Shown: piece by piece, positions 53,232 through 60,662 of the stretch
Layout: every line of letters starts with the position of its first letter
Position numbering within the stretch: position 1 is the first letter of the stretch
From: Mycolicibacterium malmesburyense
GTDB lineage: Bacteria > Actinomycetota > Actinomycetes > Mycobacteriales > Mycobacteriaceae
Assembly (NCBI RefSeq): GCF_001050015.1
Contig: NZ_CVTB01000222.1
Span: 105,459 to 169,458 of the forward strand
Direction: 5' to 3'
Length of the DNA: 64,000 bases
The notes under the pieces: model-generated
Seen by the model: only the letters and a program-made list of their open reading frames with translations
Database searches by the model: none
What the model was told of the DNA's origin: nothing
Program-made: the position numbers and the translations under genes

Positions 53232-54010
53232 TGCCAACTGTCATAGTCGAGCGACGCGACCACGTGCTGCTGATGGGGCTCAACAGGCCCGAAAAGAGAA
53301 ATGCCTTCAACACCGAGATGGTGGAGGACCTGGGCCGCGCCTACGAGCGCCTGGAACGTGACGACGAGCTGCGCGCGGGCGTGCTCTACGCCGTGGGGGA
53401 CAACTTCACGGCCGGGCTGGATCTGGTCGATGTCGCCCCCCGGCTGGTCGGCGGTGCGATGGAGTGGCCCGACGACGCCCGCGATCCGTGGCGCAACGAC
53501 GGACGGACGTGGACGAAGCCGGTCGTCGCCGCGGCTCACGGCTGGTGCCTGACGCTGGGCATCGAGCTGCTGCTGGCCGCCGACATCCGGATCGCTTCCG
53601 AGGACACGCGGTTCGCCCAGCTCGAGGTGCAGCGTGGCATCTATCCCTTCGGCGGCGCGACGACGCGGCTGCCGCGCACCGCGGGATGGAGCAACGCGAT
53701 GCGGTGGCTGCTGACCGGCGACGAGTTCGACGCGGCCGAGGCCCTGCGCATCGGCCTCGTGTCCGAGCTCGTCGCCCCGGGCACGCAGCTGGATCGCGCC
53801 GTCGAACTGGCCGAACGGATCGCGGACAAGTCCGCGCCGCTGGGCGTGCGGGCGACGCTGACCGCCGCACAGCGTGCGGTCCGGGAGGGCGACAGCGCCG
53901 CCGAGGACCGCTTCGTGGGGGACGTGGCCGCACTGTTCGTGACCGAAGACGGCGCGGAGGGGATGCAGTCGTTCGTCGAACGCCGGGCTGCCCGATTCGT
54001 CGGGGCTTAA
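53225..54010 (+). CDS. Enoyl-CoA hydratase/isomerase (crotonase) family protein
   Basis: 261 residues. Crotonase fold: [13 protein letters not shown], oxyanion-hole loops TAGLDLVD and [20 protein letters not shown], then [21 protein letters not shown] with the first catalytic Glu retained (QLEV). The second Glu of true hydratases (rat Glu164) is replaced by Arg in AMRWLLTG, so a simple hydratase reaction is doubtful. Start ATG 53225 or 53231. Under probable TetR control. Confidence 0.88.
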   Translation: MIMPTVIVERRDHVLLMGLNRPEKRNAFNTEMVEDLGRAYERLERDDELRAGVLYAVGDNFTAGLDLVDVAPRLVGGAMEWPDDARDPWRNDGRTWTKPVVAAAHGWCLTLGIELLLAADIRIASEDTRFAQLEVQRGIYPFGGATTRLPRTAGWSNAMRWLLTGDEFDAAEALRIGLVSELVAPGTQLDRAVELAERIADKSAPLGVRATLTAAQRAVREGDSAAEDRFVGDVAALFVTEDGAEGMQSFVERRAARFVGA

Positions 54011-54062
54011 GCGGCGATCCGGGGGCGACCGGTCCACCCTGCCTGACGAGGGGAATTACACC

Positions 54063-54084
54063 TGTCGGTGGTGGGTTCTACTCT
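54063..54084 (+). promoter_or_regulatory. PafBC-type DNA-damage promoter of uvrB
   Basis: TGTCGGTG (54063-54070), exactly eight bases, then TACTCT (54079-54084). This matches TTGTCRGTG-N8-TANNNT (RecA-NDp/PafBC motif) except for the first base. The -10 ends eight bases before the uvrB ATG, implying a leaderless or nearly leaderless mRNA. No LexA box is seen. Confidence 0.65.
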
Positions 54085-54092
54085 GGTGGATT

Positions 54093-56243
54093 ATGGCCTT
54101 CGCTACTGAACACCCGGTGCTCGCGCACTCGGAGTACCGCCCAGTCGACTCGGTCGTGCGCACCGGCGGACGCTTCGAGGTGGTCAGTCCGTACGCACCC
54201 GCGGGCGACCAGCCGGCCGCCATCGACGAGCTGGAGCGCCGCATCAAGGCGGGGGAGCACGATGTGGTCCTGCTCGGCGCCACCGGCACCGGTAAGTCGG
54301 CGACGACGGCGTGGCTCATCGAACGGGTACAGCGGCCGACGCTGGTGATGGAACCCAACAAGACGCTCGCCGCGCAGATGGCGAACGAACTGCGGGAAAT
54401 GTTGCCGCACAACGCCGTCGAGTACTTCGTCTCGTACTACGACTACTACCAGCCCGAGGCGTACATCGCGCAGACCGACACCTACATCGAGAAGGACAGC
54501 TCGATCAACGACGACGTCGAGCGGCTGCGCCACTCGGCGACGTCGAGCCTGCTGTCCCGCCGCGACGTGGTGGTGGTCGCGTCGGTGTCCTGCATCTACG
54601 GCCTGGGCACTCCGCAGTCGTACCTGGACCGCAGCGTCGAGCTGAAGATCGGTGACGAGGTGCCGCGCGACGCGCTGCTGCGGCTGCTCGTCGACGTCCA
54701 GTACACCCGCAACGACATGGCGTTCACCCGCGGTTCGTTCCGGGTGCGGGGCGACACCGTCGAGATCATCCCCAGCTACGAGGAGCTGGCGGTGCGCATC
54801 GAGTTCTTCGGCGACGAGATCGAGGAGCTGTACTACCTGCACCCGTTGACCGGCGACGTCGTGCGCAAGGTCGATTCGCTGCGGATCTTCCCGGCGACGC
54901 ACTATGTGGCCGGCCCGGAGCGCATGGCGCACGCGATCTCGACCATCGAGCAGGAGCTGGAGGAACGGCTGGCCGAGCTGGAGGGCCAGGGCAAGCTGCT
55001 CGAGGCCCAGCGGCTGCGGATGCGCACCAATTACGACATCGAGATGATGCGCCAGGTCGGCTTCTGCTCGGGCATCGAGAACTACTCGCGCCACATCGAC
55101 GCCAGGCCGGCCGGCTCGGCGCCCGCGACGTTGCTCGACTACTTCCCCGAGGACTTCATGCTCGTCATCGACGAGTCCCACGTCACGGTGCCGCAGATCG
55201 GCGGCATGTACGAGGGCGACATGTCGCGCAAACGCAACCTCGTCGACTTCGGCTTCCGGCTGCCCTCGGCCGTGGACAACCGGCCGCTGACATGGGAGGA
55301 GTTCGCCGACCGGATCGGGCAGACGGTGTACCTTTCGGCGACGCCCGGACCGTACGAGCTCAGCCAGTCCGGCGGTGAGTTCGTCGAGCAGGTCATCCGC
55401 CCGACGGGTCTGGTGGATCCGAAGGTGGTCGTGAAGCAGACGAAGGGGCAGATCGACGACCTGATCGGCGAGATCCGCAAGCGTACCGAGCGCGACGAAC
55501 GCGTCCTGGTGACCACGCTGACCAAGAAGATGGCCGAGGACCTCACCGACTACCTGCTCGAGATGGGTATCCGGGTCCGCTATCTGCACTCCGAGGTGGA
55601 CACTCTGCGCCGCGTCGAGTTGCTGCGCCAGCTGCGGCTGGGCGATTACGACGTACTGGTCGGGATCAACCTCCTACGTGAGGGTCTCGACCTGCCGGAG
55701 GTGTCGTTGGTGTCGATCCTCGACGCCGACAAGGAGGGATTCCTGCGGTCGACGCGCAGCCTCATCCAGACGATCGGCCGCGCGGCGCGCAACGTGTCGG
55801 GCGAGGTGCACATGTACGCCGACAACATCACCGAATCGATGCGCGAGGCCATCGACGAGACCGAGCGACGGCGTGCCAAGCAGATCGCCTACAACGAGGC
55901 CCACGGGATCGATCCAAAACCGTTGCGCAAGAAGATCGCCGACATTCTCGACCAGGTGTACCGCGAGGCGGACGATGTCGAGGTGGGCGGTTCCGGCCGG
56001 AACGCGTCGCGGGGACGCCGCGCGCAGGGCGAGCCCGGCCGTGCGGTGAGCGCGGGCATCATCGAGGGCCGCGACACCTCGAACATGCCGCGGGCCGAAT
56101 TGGCCGACCTCATCAGGGATCTGACCGAACAGATGATGGCCGCGGCGCGCGATCTGCAGTTCGAGCTGGCCGCGCGCATCCGCGACGAGATACACGATCT
56201 CAAGAAGGAGCTACGCGGCATGGACGCCGCGGGCCTGAAGTGA
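54093..56243 (+). CDS. uvrB: UvrABC system protein B
   Basis: Damage-verification helicase of nucleotide excision repair, loaded by UvrA and partner of UvrC. 716 residues. Walker [18 protein letters not shown]; beta-hairpin region [19 protein letters not shown]-like [11 protein letters not shown]; helicase motif [15 protein letters not shown]-terminal UVR domain ([24 protein letters not shown]) for UvrC contact. ATG at 54093; the conserved core starts at residue 26 ([20 protein letters not shown]). Upstream is a PafBC-type promoter. Confidence 0.97.
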   Translation: MAFATEHPVLAHSEYRPVDSVVRTGGRFEVVSPYAPAGDQPAAIDELERRIKAGEHDVVLLGATGTGKSATTAWLIERVQRPTLVMEPNKTLAAQMANELREMLPHNAVEYFVSYYDYYQPEAYIAQTDTYIEKDSSINDDVERLRHSATSSLLSRRDVVVVASVSCIYGLGTPQSYLDRSVELKIGDEVPRDALLRLLVDVQYTRNDMAFTRGSFRVRGDTVEIIPSYEELAVRIEFFGDEIEELYYLHPLTGDVVRKVDSLRIFPATHYVAGPERMAHAISTIEQELEERLAELEGQGKLLEAQRLRMRTNYDIEMMRQVGFCSGIENYSRHIDARPAGSAPATLLDYFPEDFMLVIDESHVTVPQIGGMYEGDMSRKRNLVDFGFRLPSAVDNRPLTWEEFADRIGQTVYLSATPGPYELSQSGGEFVEQVIRPTGLVDPKVVVKQTKGQIDDLIGEIRKRTERDERVLVTTLTKKMAEDLTDYLLEMGIRVRYLHSEVDTLRRVELLRQLRLGDYDVLVGINLLREGLDLPEVSLVSILDADKEGFLRSTRSLIQTIGRAARNVSGEVHMYADNITESMREAIDETERRRAKQIAYNEAHGIDPKPLRKKIADILDQVYREADDVEVGGSGRNASRGRRAQGEPGRAVSAGIIEGRDTSNMPRAELADLIRDLTEQMMAAARDLQFELAARIRDEIHDLKKELRGMDAAGLK

Positions 56244-56305
56244 GCCGCCCACAGCAGTGACCTCCGGCCCTAGCGCCCGATCCCGCGGCCGCGTACAACG
56301 AAAGT

Positions 56306-57103
56306 ATGAGTGACGCAGCCGATATGGATTCTGTTGTCGCTGTCGAGGTGACGACACGCGGCGATCTTCCGGGCGCCGCCGAGTATGCGCGGGGCAGGAT
56401 CGCGGAGGTGAGCCGGCTGGCGCACAAACCGCTGTTGCACGCGCACGTGAAGCTGACCAGACACGGGGACCCGGAACTGGAACGGCCGGTGATCGCACAG
56501 GCCAATCTCGACGTGGACGGCCGGCTGGTGCGGGCCCAGGCCGAGGGTGACACCGCACGCGAGGCGATCGACCGCCTCGAGGAGCGACTGAAGCGTCGGC
56601 TCCGGCGTGCCGCCGACCAGTGGCAGGCGCGGCGCGACGGCCGATCGATACGGACCCCGCAGGATGTCCCCGGCGAGCCCGAGGGCCGCCCCGCGCCCGC
56701 GCCGGTGCCGCCCGAAGAGCGACAGATCGTCCGGCGCAAGTCGTACACCCTCGCGCCGTGTTCTGTGGACGAGGCCGCCGTGGAGATGGAACTTCTCGAC
56801 TACGACTTCCACCTGTTCACCGAGCGGGGCACCGGGATGGCGAGTGTCCTGTACACCGACGGTCCGACCGGATACCGGCTGGCGCAAGTGCAGCCGGTCG
56901 CCGAAGCGGACCTGGCACCGTTCGAGCTTCCGCTGACCATCAGTTCGCAGCCACCGCCGTGCATCAAGGTGGAGGAGGCCGCGGAGCGGATGGGGCTGCT
57001 CGGCCTGCCCTTCCTGTTCTTCATCGACGCCGCGCAAGGTCGCGCCGCTGTGCTCTACCGCCGCTACGACGGCCACTACGGGATGATCACGCCGGCCGTC
57101 TAG
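56306..57103 (+). CDS. Ribosome hibernation factor (RafH/Rv0079-like, HPF family)
   Basis: 265 residues. N-terminal S30AE/HPF-type domain (residues 10-110) with VKLTRHGDPELERPVIAQANLDVDG and a basic helix RLEERLKRRLRRAADQW that would contact rRNA. Then two tandem S30AE C-terminal-like domains: RRKSYTLAPCSVDEAAVEMELLDYDFHLF with TGMASVLYTDGPTGYRL, and PPCIKVEEAAERMGLLGLPFLFF with QGRAAVLYRRYDGHYGMI. The layout resembles the DosR-regulated Rv0079 and M. smegmatis RafH. No clear DosR box is seen upstream. Confidence 0.83.
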   Translation: MSDAADMDSVVAVEVTTRGDLPGAAEYARGRIAEVSRLAHKPLLHAHVKLTRHGDPELERPVIAQANLDVDGRLVRAQAEGDTAREAIDRLEERLKRRLRRAADQWQARRDGRSIRTPQDVPGEPEGRPAPAPVPPEERQIVRRKSYTLAPCSVDEAAVEMELLDYDFHLFTERGTGMASVLYTDGPTGYRLAQVQPVAEADLAPFELPLTISSQPPPCIKVEEAAERMGLLGLPFLFFIDAAQGRAAVLYRRYDGHYGMITPAV

Positions 57104-57119
57104 GTAACTGATCGGTCGC

Positions 57120-57150
57120 TTGACCTCAACTGCGGTTCAGCTCATAGCGT
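57120..57150 (+). promoter_or_regulatory. Candidate promoter of the MFS gene
   Basis: TTGACC (57120-57125), a 19-base spacer, then TAGCGT (57145-57150), which fits TANNNT and ends six bases before the GTG at 57157. A leaderless mRNA is likely. Confidence 0.45.
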
Positions 57151-57156
57151 GAGCCG

Positions 57157-58545
57157 GTGACCGACACTGCGACGACCACCGGGGGACGATGGCGCGACCT
57201 GTTGGGGCCGAAGTACCTCGGCGCCAGCACCGTGCTCGCCGGCGGGGTCGCGCTGTACGCCACCAACGAGTTCCTCACCATCAGCCTGATGCCCAGTGCG
57301 GTGGCCGACATCGGCGGGCACCGCTTCTACGCGTGGGTGACGACGGTGTACCTGGTGGCCTCGGTGGTCGCGGCGACCACCGTGCATTCGACGTTGATGC
57401 GTCTGGGGCCGCGGGTGTCGTACCTGATGGCGCTCGGGGTGTTCGGCCTCGGCAGCGTGGCCTGCGCGGCGGCGCCCACCATGGAGACCCTGCTCCTCGG
57501 CCGCACGGTGCAGGGCCTGGCCGGTGGGCTGCTGGCCGGATTGGGCTACGCGGTGATCAACACCGCACTGCCCGACTGGTTGTGGACCAAGGCCTCGGCA
57601 CTGGTGTCGGCGATGTGGGGCGTCGGGACGCTCCTCGGCCCAGCCGCCGGGGGCCTGTTCTCCCAATACGGTTCGTGGCGTTGGGCGTTCGGCGCGCTGG
57701 CGATCATGACCGCGGCAATCGGCGTGCTGGTCCCCATTGCCCTGCCCTCGCGCCGCGCCGCCGGCGTCGACGCTGCGCGGACGAGCATTCCCGTGTGGTC
57801 GCTGATCGTATTGGGAGTCGCGGCGTTGGCCGTCAGCGCCGCCGGGATCCCACGGAATGCATGGCTCACGGTCGCACTGCTCGGCCTCGGAGGCGCACTG
57901 GTCGGTGTGTTCCTGATCGTGGATCGCCGCCAACCCGCTGCGGTATTGCCGCCCAGCACGTTCGGGCCCGAACCGCTGAAGTGGATCTATCTCACCCTCG
58001 CCGTGCTGATGGCCGCCACGATGGCGGACATGTACGTCCCGCTGTTCGGTCAGCGGTTGGCGGGCCTCACTCCGGTTGCGGCGGGGTTTCTCGGTGCGGG
58101 TCTGGCGCTCGGCTGGACGGCCGGTGAGATCGGCAGCGCCTCGTTGAGCGATCCGCGCATCATCAGGCGCACGGTCGCGGTCGCGCCCGCGGTGATGGCC
58201 GCCGGCCTCGCCGTGGCGGCGGTGACCATGCGCGACGACGCCCCGCCGGTCGTGATCGCGATCTGGGCGCTTGCGCTGATCGGGACGGGTGCGGGGGTCG
58301 GGATCGCGTGGCCGCATCTGTCGGCGTGGGCGATGAGCCGTGTCGACGATCCCGCGGAGGGCCCGACCGCGGCCGCCGCCATCAACACCGTGCAGCTGAT
58401 TTCCGGTGCGTTCGGCGCGGGTCTCGCCGGCGTGCTGGTGAACATGACCGACAGCGGCGACGCCACACCCGCGCGGTGGCTGTTGGCGGCGTTCGCCGGG
58501 CTGGCCGCCGCGGGCCTGGTCGCATCGACACGAAGCGGACGATAG
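57157..58545 (+). CDS. MFS drug/metabolite efflux transporter (Rv1634-like)
   Basis: 462 residues, about 14 helices, MFS superfamily (EmrB/QacA-like). Helix 1 begins YLGASTVLAGGVALYATNEFLTISLMPSAVADIGG; motif A-like LMRLGPRVSYLMALGVFGLG; motif C region VSAMWGVGTLLGPAAGGLFSQYGSWRWAFG. It occupies the place of Rv1634 after uvrB in M. tuberculosis. Substrate unknown. GTG start. Ends 60 bases before tRNA-Cys. Confidence 0.87.
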   Translation: MTDTATTTGGRWRDLLGPKYLGASTVLAGGVALYATNEFLTISLMPSAVADIGGHRFYAWVTTVYLVASVVAATTVHSTLMRLGPRVSYLMALGVFGLGSVACAAAPTMETLLLGRTVQGLAGGLLAGLGYAVINTALPDWLWTKASALVSAMWGVGTLLGPAAGGLFSQYGSWRWAFGALAIMTAAIGVLVPIALPSRRAAGVDAARTSIPVWSLIVLGVAALAVSAAGIPRNAWLTVALLGLGGALVGVFLIVDRRQPAAVLPPSTFGPEPLKWIYLTLAVLMAATMADMYVPLFGQRLAGLTPVAAGFLGAGLALGWTAGEIGSASLSDPRIIRRTVAVAPAVMAAGLAVAAVTMRDDAPPVVIAIWALALIGTGAGVGIAWPHLSAWAMSRVDDPAEGPTAAAAINTVQLISGAFGAGLAGVLVNMTDSGDATPARWLLAAFAGLAAAGLVASTRSGR

Positions 58546-58605
58546 CGATCACGGCGATTTCAACGCTGGGCGGCTGGGGCCGACCCTGGCACCCTCACAG
58601 TCGAT

Positions 58606-58676
58606 GCGGGTGTGGCTGAGTGGATAGGCACCGGCCTGCAAAGCCGTCTACGCGGGTTCGAATCCCGCCATCCGCT
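58606..58676 (+). tRNA. tRNA-Cys (anticodon GCA)
   Basis: Acceptor stem GCGGGTG/CATCCGC, anticodon loop CTGCAAA (GCA), T arm GCGGG-TTCGAAT-CCCGC, discriminator U73 as required for tRNA-Cys. CCA is not encoded. Confidence 0.92.
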
Positions 58677-58912
58677 CGCATCGTCTTTGCAGAGAGAACT
58701 GTTGTCCGCCCCTGTCCTCTGGCGGGCAAATTAACGCTTCCCAACCGAACTGTGCGTGAACTCTTTTCAGCGCACTAGCCGCGCCGTGCGCTCGACTTTG
58801 CCGCCTCACGGCACGCCACGCCGCCCGGGGACGGCATCGTCGAGATGTGAACCGCGCGTATAGAATCGTTGCGGGTCGGAACCGAAATTGTTGCAGTAGT
58901 GAGGGATTGGTC
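58677..58912. other. Intergenic region between tRNA-Cys and the small exported protein
   Basis: 236 bases. Locally lower GC around 58725-58765. TAGAAT at 58861-58866 is a plausible -10 for the downstream gene, without a convincing -35. No open frame here looks like a protein. Confidence 0.4.
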
Positions 58913-59200
58913 GTGAGTGTGAAGAAGATCGGCGTGCAAGCCGGGCTTGTCGGCGCCCTGGCGTTCAGTGCCATAGGGCTGGGAGCGGGCGTTGCCGGAG
59001 CCGACGACGCCGTACCGACCACGCCGGGCATGACCTGGAAGCTCGACAAGTGGGATGACTGGCACGACTGGGACAAGCGTCGTGGGCCGCGTGGCCCGCA
59101 CTGGAACGGACCGGGCCACTGGGATGGTCCGTATTACGGCGGTCCCTGCGCCTGGGTGCCTCCCGCCGTCTCGGGGTGGGTGCCGCCCGCCGTCTGCTGA
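58913..59200 (+). CDS. Small Trp-rich exported protein
   Basis: 95 residues from the GTG at 58913, preceded by GAGGG. A signal peptide (KKIGVQAGLVGALAFSAIGLGAGVAGA) has a likely cleavage before DDAV. The mature 60-65 residues are rich in Trp, Asp, Gly and Pro: eight Trp, for example KWDDWHDWD and HWNGPGHWDGPYYGG. The protein ends with a short direct repeat, WVPPAVSG then WVPPAVC, and has two Cys. Similar tiny Trp/Gly-rich secreted proteins are common in mycobacteria; function unknown. Confidence 0.75.
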   Translation: MSVKKIGVQAGLVGALAFSAIGLGAGVAGADDAVPTTPGMTWKLDKWDDWHDWDKRRGPRGPHWNGPGHWDGPYYGGPCAWVPPAVSGWVPPAVC

Positions 59201-59231
59201 CAATCACCTGACGTCGCTCGAAGACCAAAGG

Positions 59232-59259
59232 CGGCGTGTGGAATTCACGCCACACGCCG
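59232..59259. terminator. Hairpin between convergent genes
   Basis: Ten-base perfect stem (CGGCGTGTGG and complement) around an eight-base loop, lying between the exported-protein gene and udgX, which converge here. Could terminate both. Confidence 0.6.
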
Positions 59260-59264
59260 AATGG

Positions 59265-59924
59265 TCAACTGTGTGCGCGCAGGCCTGCGGCGAACCGCAG
59301 GTCCGATACCAGGGCGTCGAAGTTCTTCTCTCGTTCCTCCGGAGGCCCGCGCAGTACTGATGACGGATGCACCGTGACGGCGACCTCGGGTGCGATCTCG
59401 AGGTCGCCGGTCTCGGGCAGCTGCAGCGCCTCGCCGCGGTGGGCGGTCAGTCGAAACTTGCTGCCCATCAACGACTGTGCGGCAGTCGCGCCCATCAACA
59501 CCAGGACCTCGGGCCTGATGGCGTCGAGTTCGGCGAGCAGCCAGGGCCGGCACGCGACCACCTCGGTGCGGCCCGGTGTCTTGTGGATCCGGCGCTTGCC
59601 GCGTTCGGGCAGGGTGAACTTGAAGTGTTTGACCGCGTTGGTGACGTACACGCGTTCGCGGTCGATACCGGCCTGGACCAGAGCCCTGTCCAACAGCTTC
59701 CCCGCGGGGCCGACGAACGGCGCTCCGGCCTTGTCCTCCTGATCGCCGGGTTGTTCGCCGACGAGCATCAACTCCGCGTCGGCCGAGCCACCACCGAACA
59801 CCACCTGGGTCGCGTCCAGGTAGAGATCGCAGCCCTTGCAGCCGTGCGCAGCGTCGGCGAGGGCGTCGAGATCCCGGGTCTGCGGAACGAATTCTTCGGC
59901 GGTGTGGGCTGGCCGTGTGGGCAT
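59265..59924 (-). CDS. udgX: UdgX-type uracil-DNA-binding glycosylase
   Basis: 219 residues. Motif A GEQPGDQE (residues 56-63) and the unique UdgX insert KRRIH (residues 110-114) are both present; His114 corresponds to the His that forms a covalent bond with the abasic site after uracil excision in M. smegmatis UdgX. Motif B is HPSSVLRGP. Three cysteines for an iron-sulfur cluster are visible: CKGC (29, 32) and ACRPW. It excises uracil and stays attached to the DNA. ATG at 59924; apparently single-gene unit. Confidence 0.93.
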   Translation of the reverse strand: MPTRPAHTAEEFVPQTRDLDALADAAHGCKGCDLYLDATQVVFGGGSADAELMLVGEQPGDQEDKAGAPFVGPAGKLLDRALVQAGIDRERVYVTNAVKHFKFTLPERGKRRIHKTPGRTEVVACRPWLLAELDAIRPEVLVLMGATAAQSLMGSKFRLTAHRGEALQLPETGDLEIAPEVAVTVHPSSVLRGPPEEREKNFDALVSDLRFAAGLRAHS

Positions 59925-60218
59925 GGGAGGCGATTACCCGGTTCACTCGCAGGTCACGCCGTAGCGGCCCCACAGCCATCGCACGCGCGGCAAGACGCTG
60001 GCGTGCACGAACGCGGCACGTGGGGGCCGAACGGTCGGCACGTCGCGCGGCCGCCCGGCCGGGGCCGTCCGGAATCGCTTCGCGCCGCTAGGTGTAGGCG
60101 GCGTCACCTGGGATAGTCCAGGGTGAGCTTGAGACCGAAGTAGGACGAAATCGCAGGCAAGTGCCACTCGAGCGGCTACTGTTCCGGGTGGCAACGAACT
60201 GACACTGGGAGGATATGG
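59925..60218. other. Intergenic region between udgX and the stress-protein gene
   Basis: 294 bases between divergent starts. A minus-strand frame is open here but has no start near udgX and no recognisable sequence. TACTGT at 60177-60182 is a possible -10 for the + strand gene. The ribosome site GGGAGGA precedes the ATG at 60219. Confidence 0.45.
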
Positions 60219-60662
60219 ATGAGCGCGTATCAGACCGTCTTGGTTGGCACGGACGGGTCGGACTCGTCGCTGCGGGCGGTGGAGAAGGCCGGCCATATCG
60301 CCGGAGCCGATGCCAGGCTGATCGTCGCAACGGCGTATTTCCCCCAGAACGAAGACCAGCGCGCGGCCGACGTGCTCAAGGACGAGGGTTACAAGATGTC
60401 CGGCAACGCGCCCATCTACGCGATCCTGCGCGAGGCCAAGGAGCGCGCGCACCAGGCGGGCGCCCAGAACGTCGAGGAGAAGGCCGTCGTCGGCGCCCCC
60501 GTCGACGCGCTGGTCGAACTCGCCGAGGAGGTCAAGGCCGATCTCCTGGTCGTCGGTAACGTCGGCCTGTCCACCATCGCCGGTCGGCTGCTCGGTTCCG
60601 TCCCCGCCAACGTCGCACGCCGGTCCAAGACCGACGTGCTGATCGTGCACACCACGCCGTAG
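60219..60662 (+). CDS. Universal stress protein (Rv1636 type, cAMP-binding family)
   Basis: 147 residues, single USP domain. TVLVGTDGSDSSLRAVEKAG at the N terminus and the nucleotide loop VVGNVGLSTIAGRLLGSVPANVARRS (the G-2x-G-9x-G pattern) near the C terminus. Rv1636 and MSMEG_3811 proteins of this type bind cAMP, which links it to the cyclase and the CRP-like site in this window. Strong ribosome site. Its 3' end overlaps the convergent Lnt-like gene by 131 bases. Confidence 0.92.
   Translation: MSAYQTVLVGTDGSDSSLRAVEKAGHIAGADARLIVATAYFPQNEDQRAADVLKDEGYKMSGNAPIYAILREAKERAHQAGAQNVEEKAVVGAPVDALVELAEEVKADLLVVGNVGLSTIAGRLLGSVPANVARRSKTDVLIVHTTP

Noticed and set aside
53990..54092. LexA/SOS box upstream of uvrB
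   Set aside because: No TCGAAC-N4-GTTCGA-like palindrome is present. A PafBC-type motif explains the promoter better.
56244..56305. DosR box upstream of the hibernation-factor gene
   Set aside because: The spacer has GGCCC-like stretches but no GGGAC/GTCCC palindrome.
59943..60650. 235-residue minus-strand frame spanning the usp gene and the region upstream of udgX
   Set aside because: Most of it is antisense to the stress-protein gene. The remaining part upstream of udgX has no start codon context or recognisable sequence.
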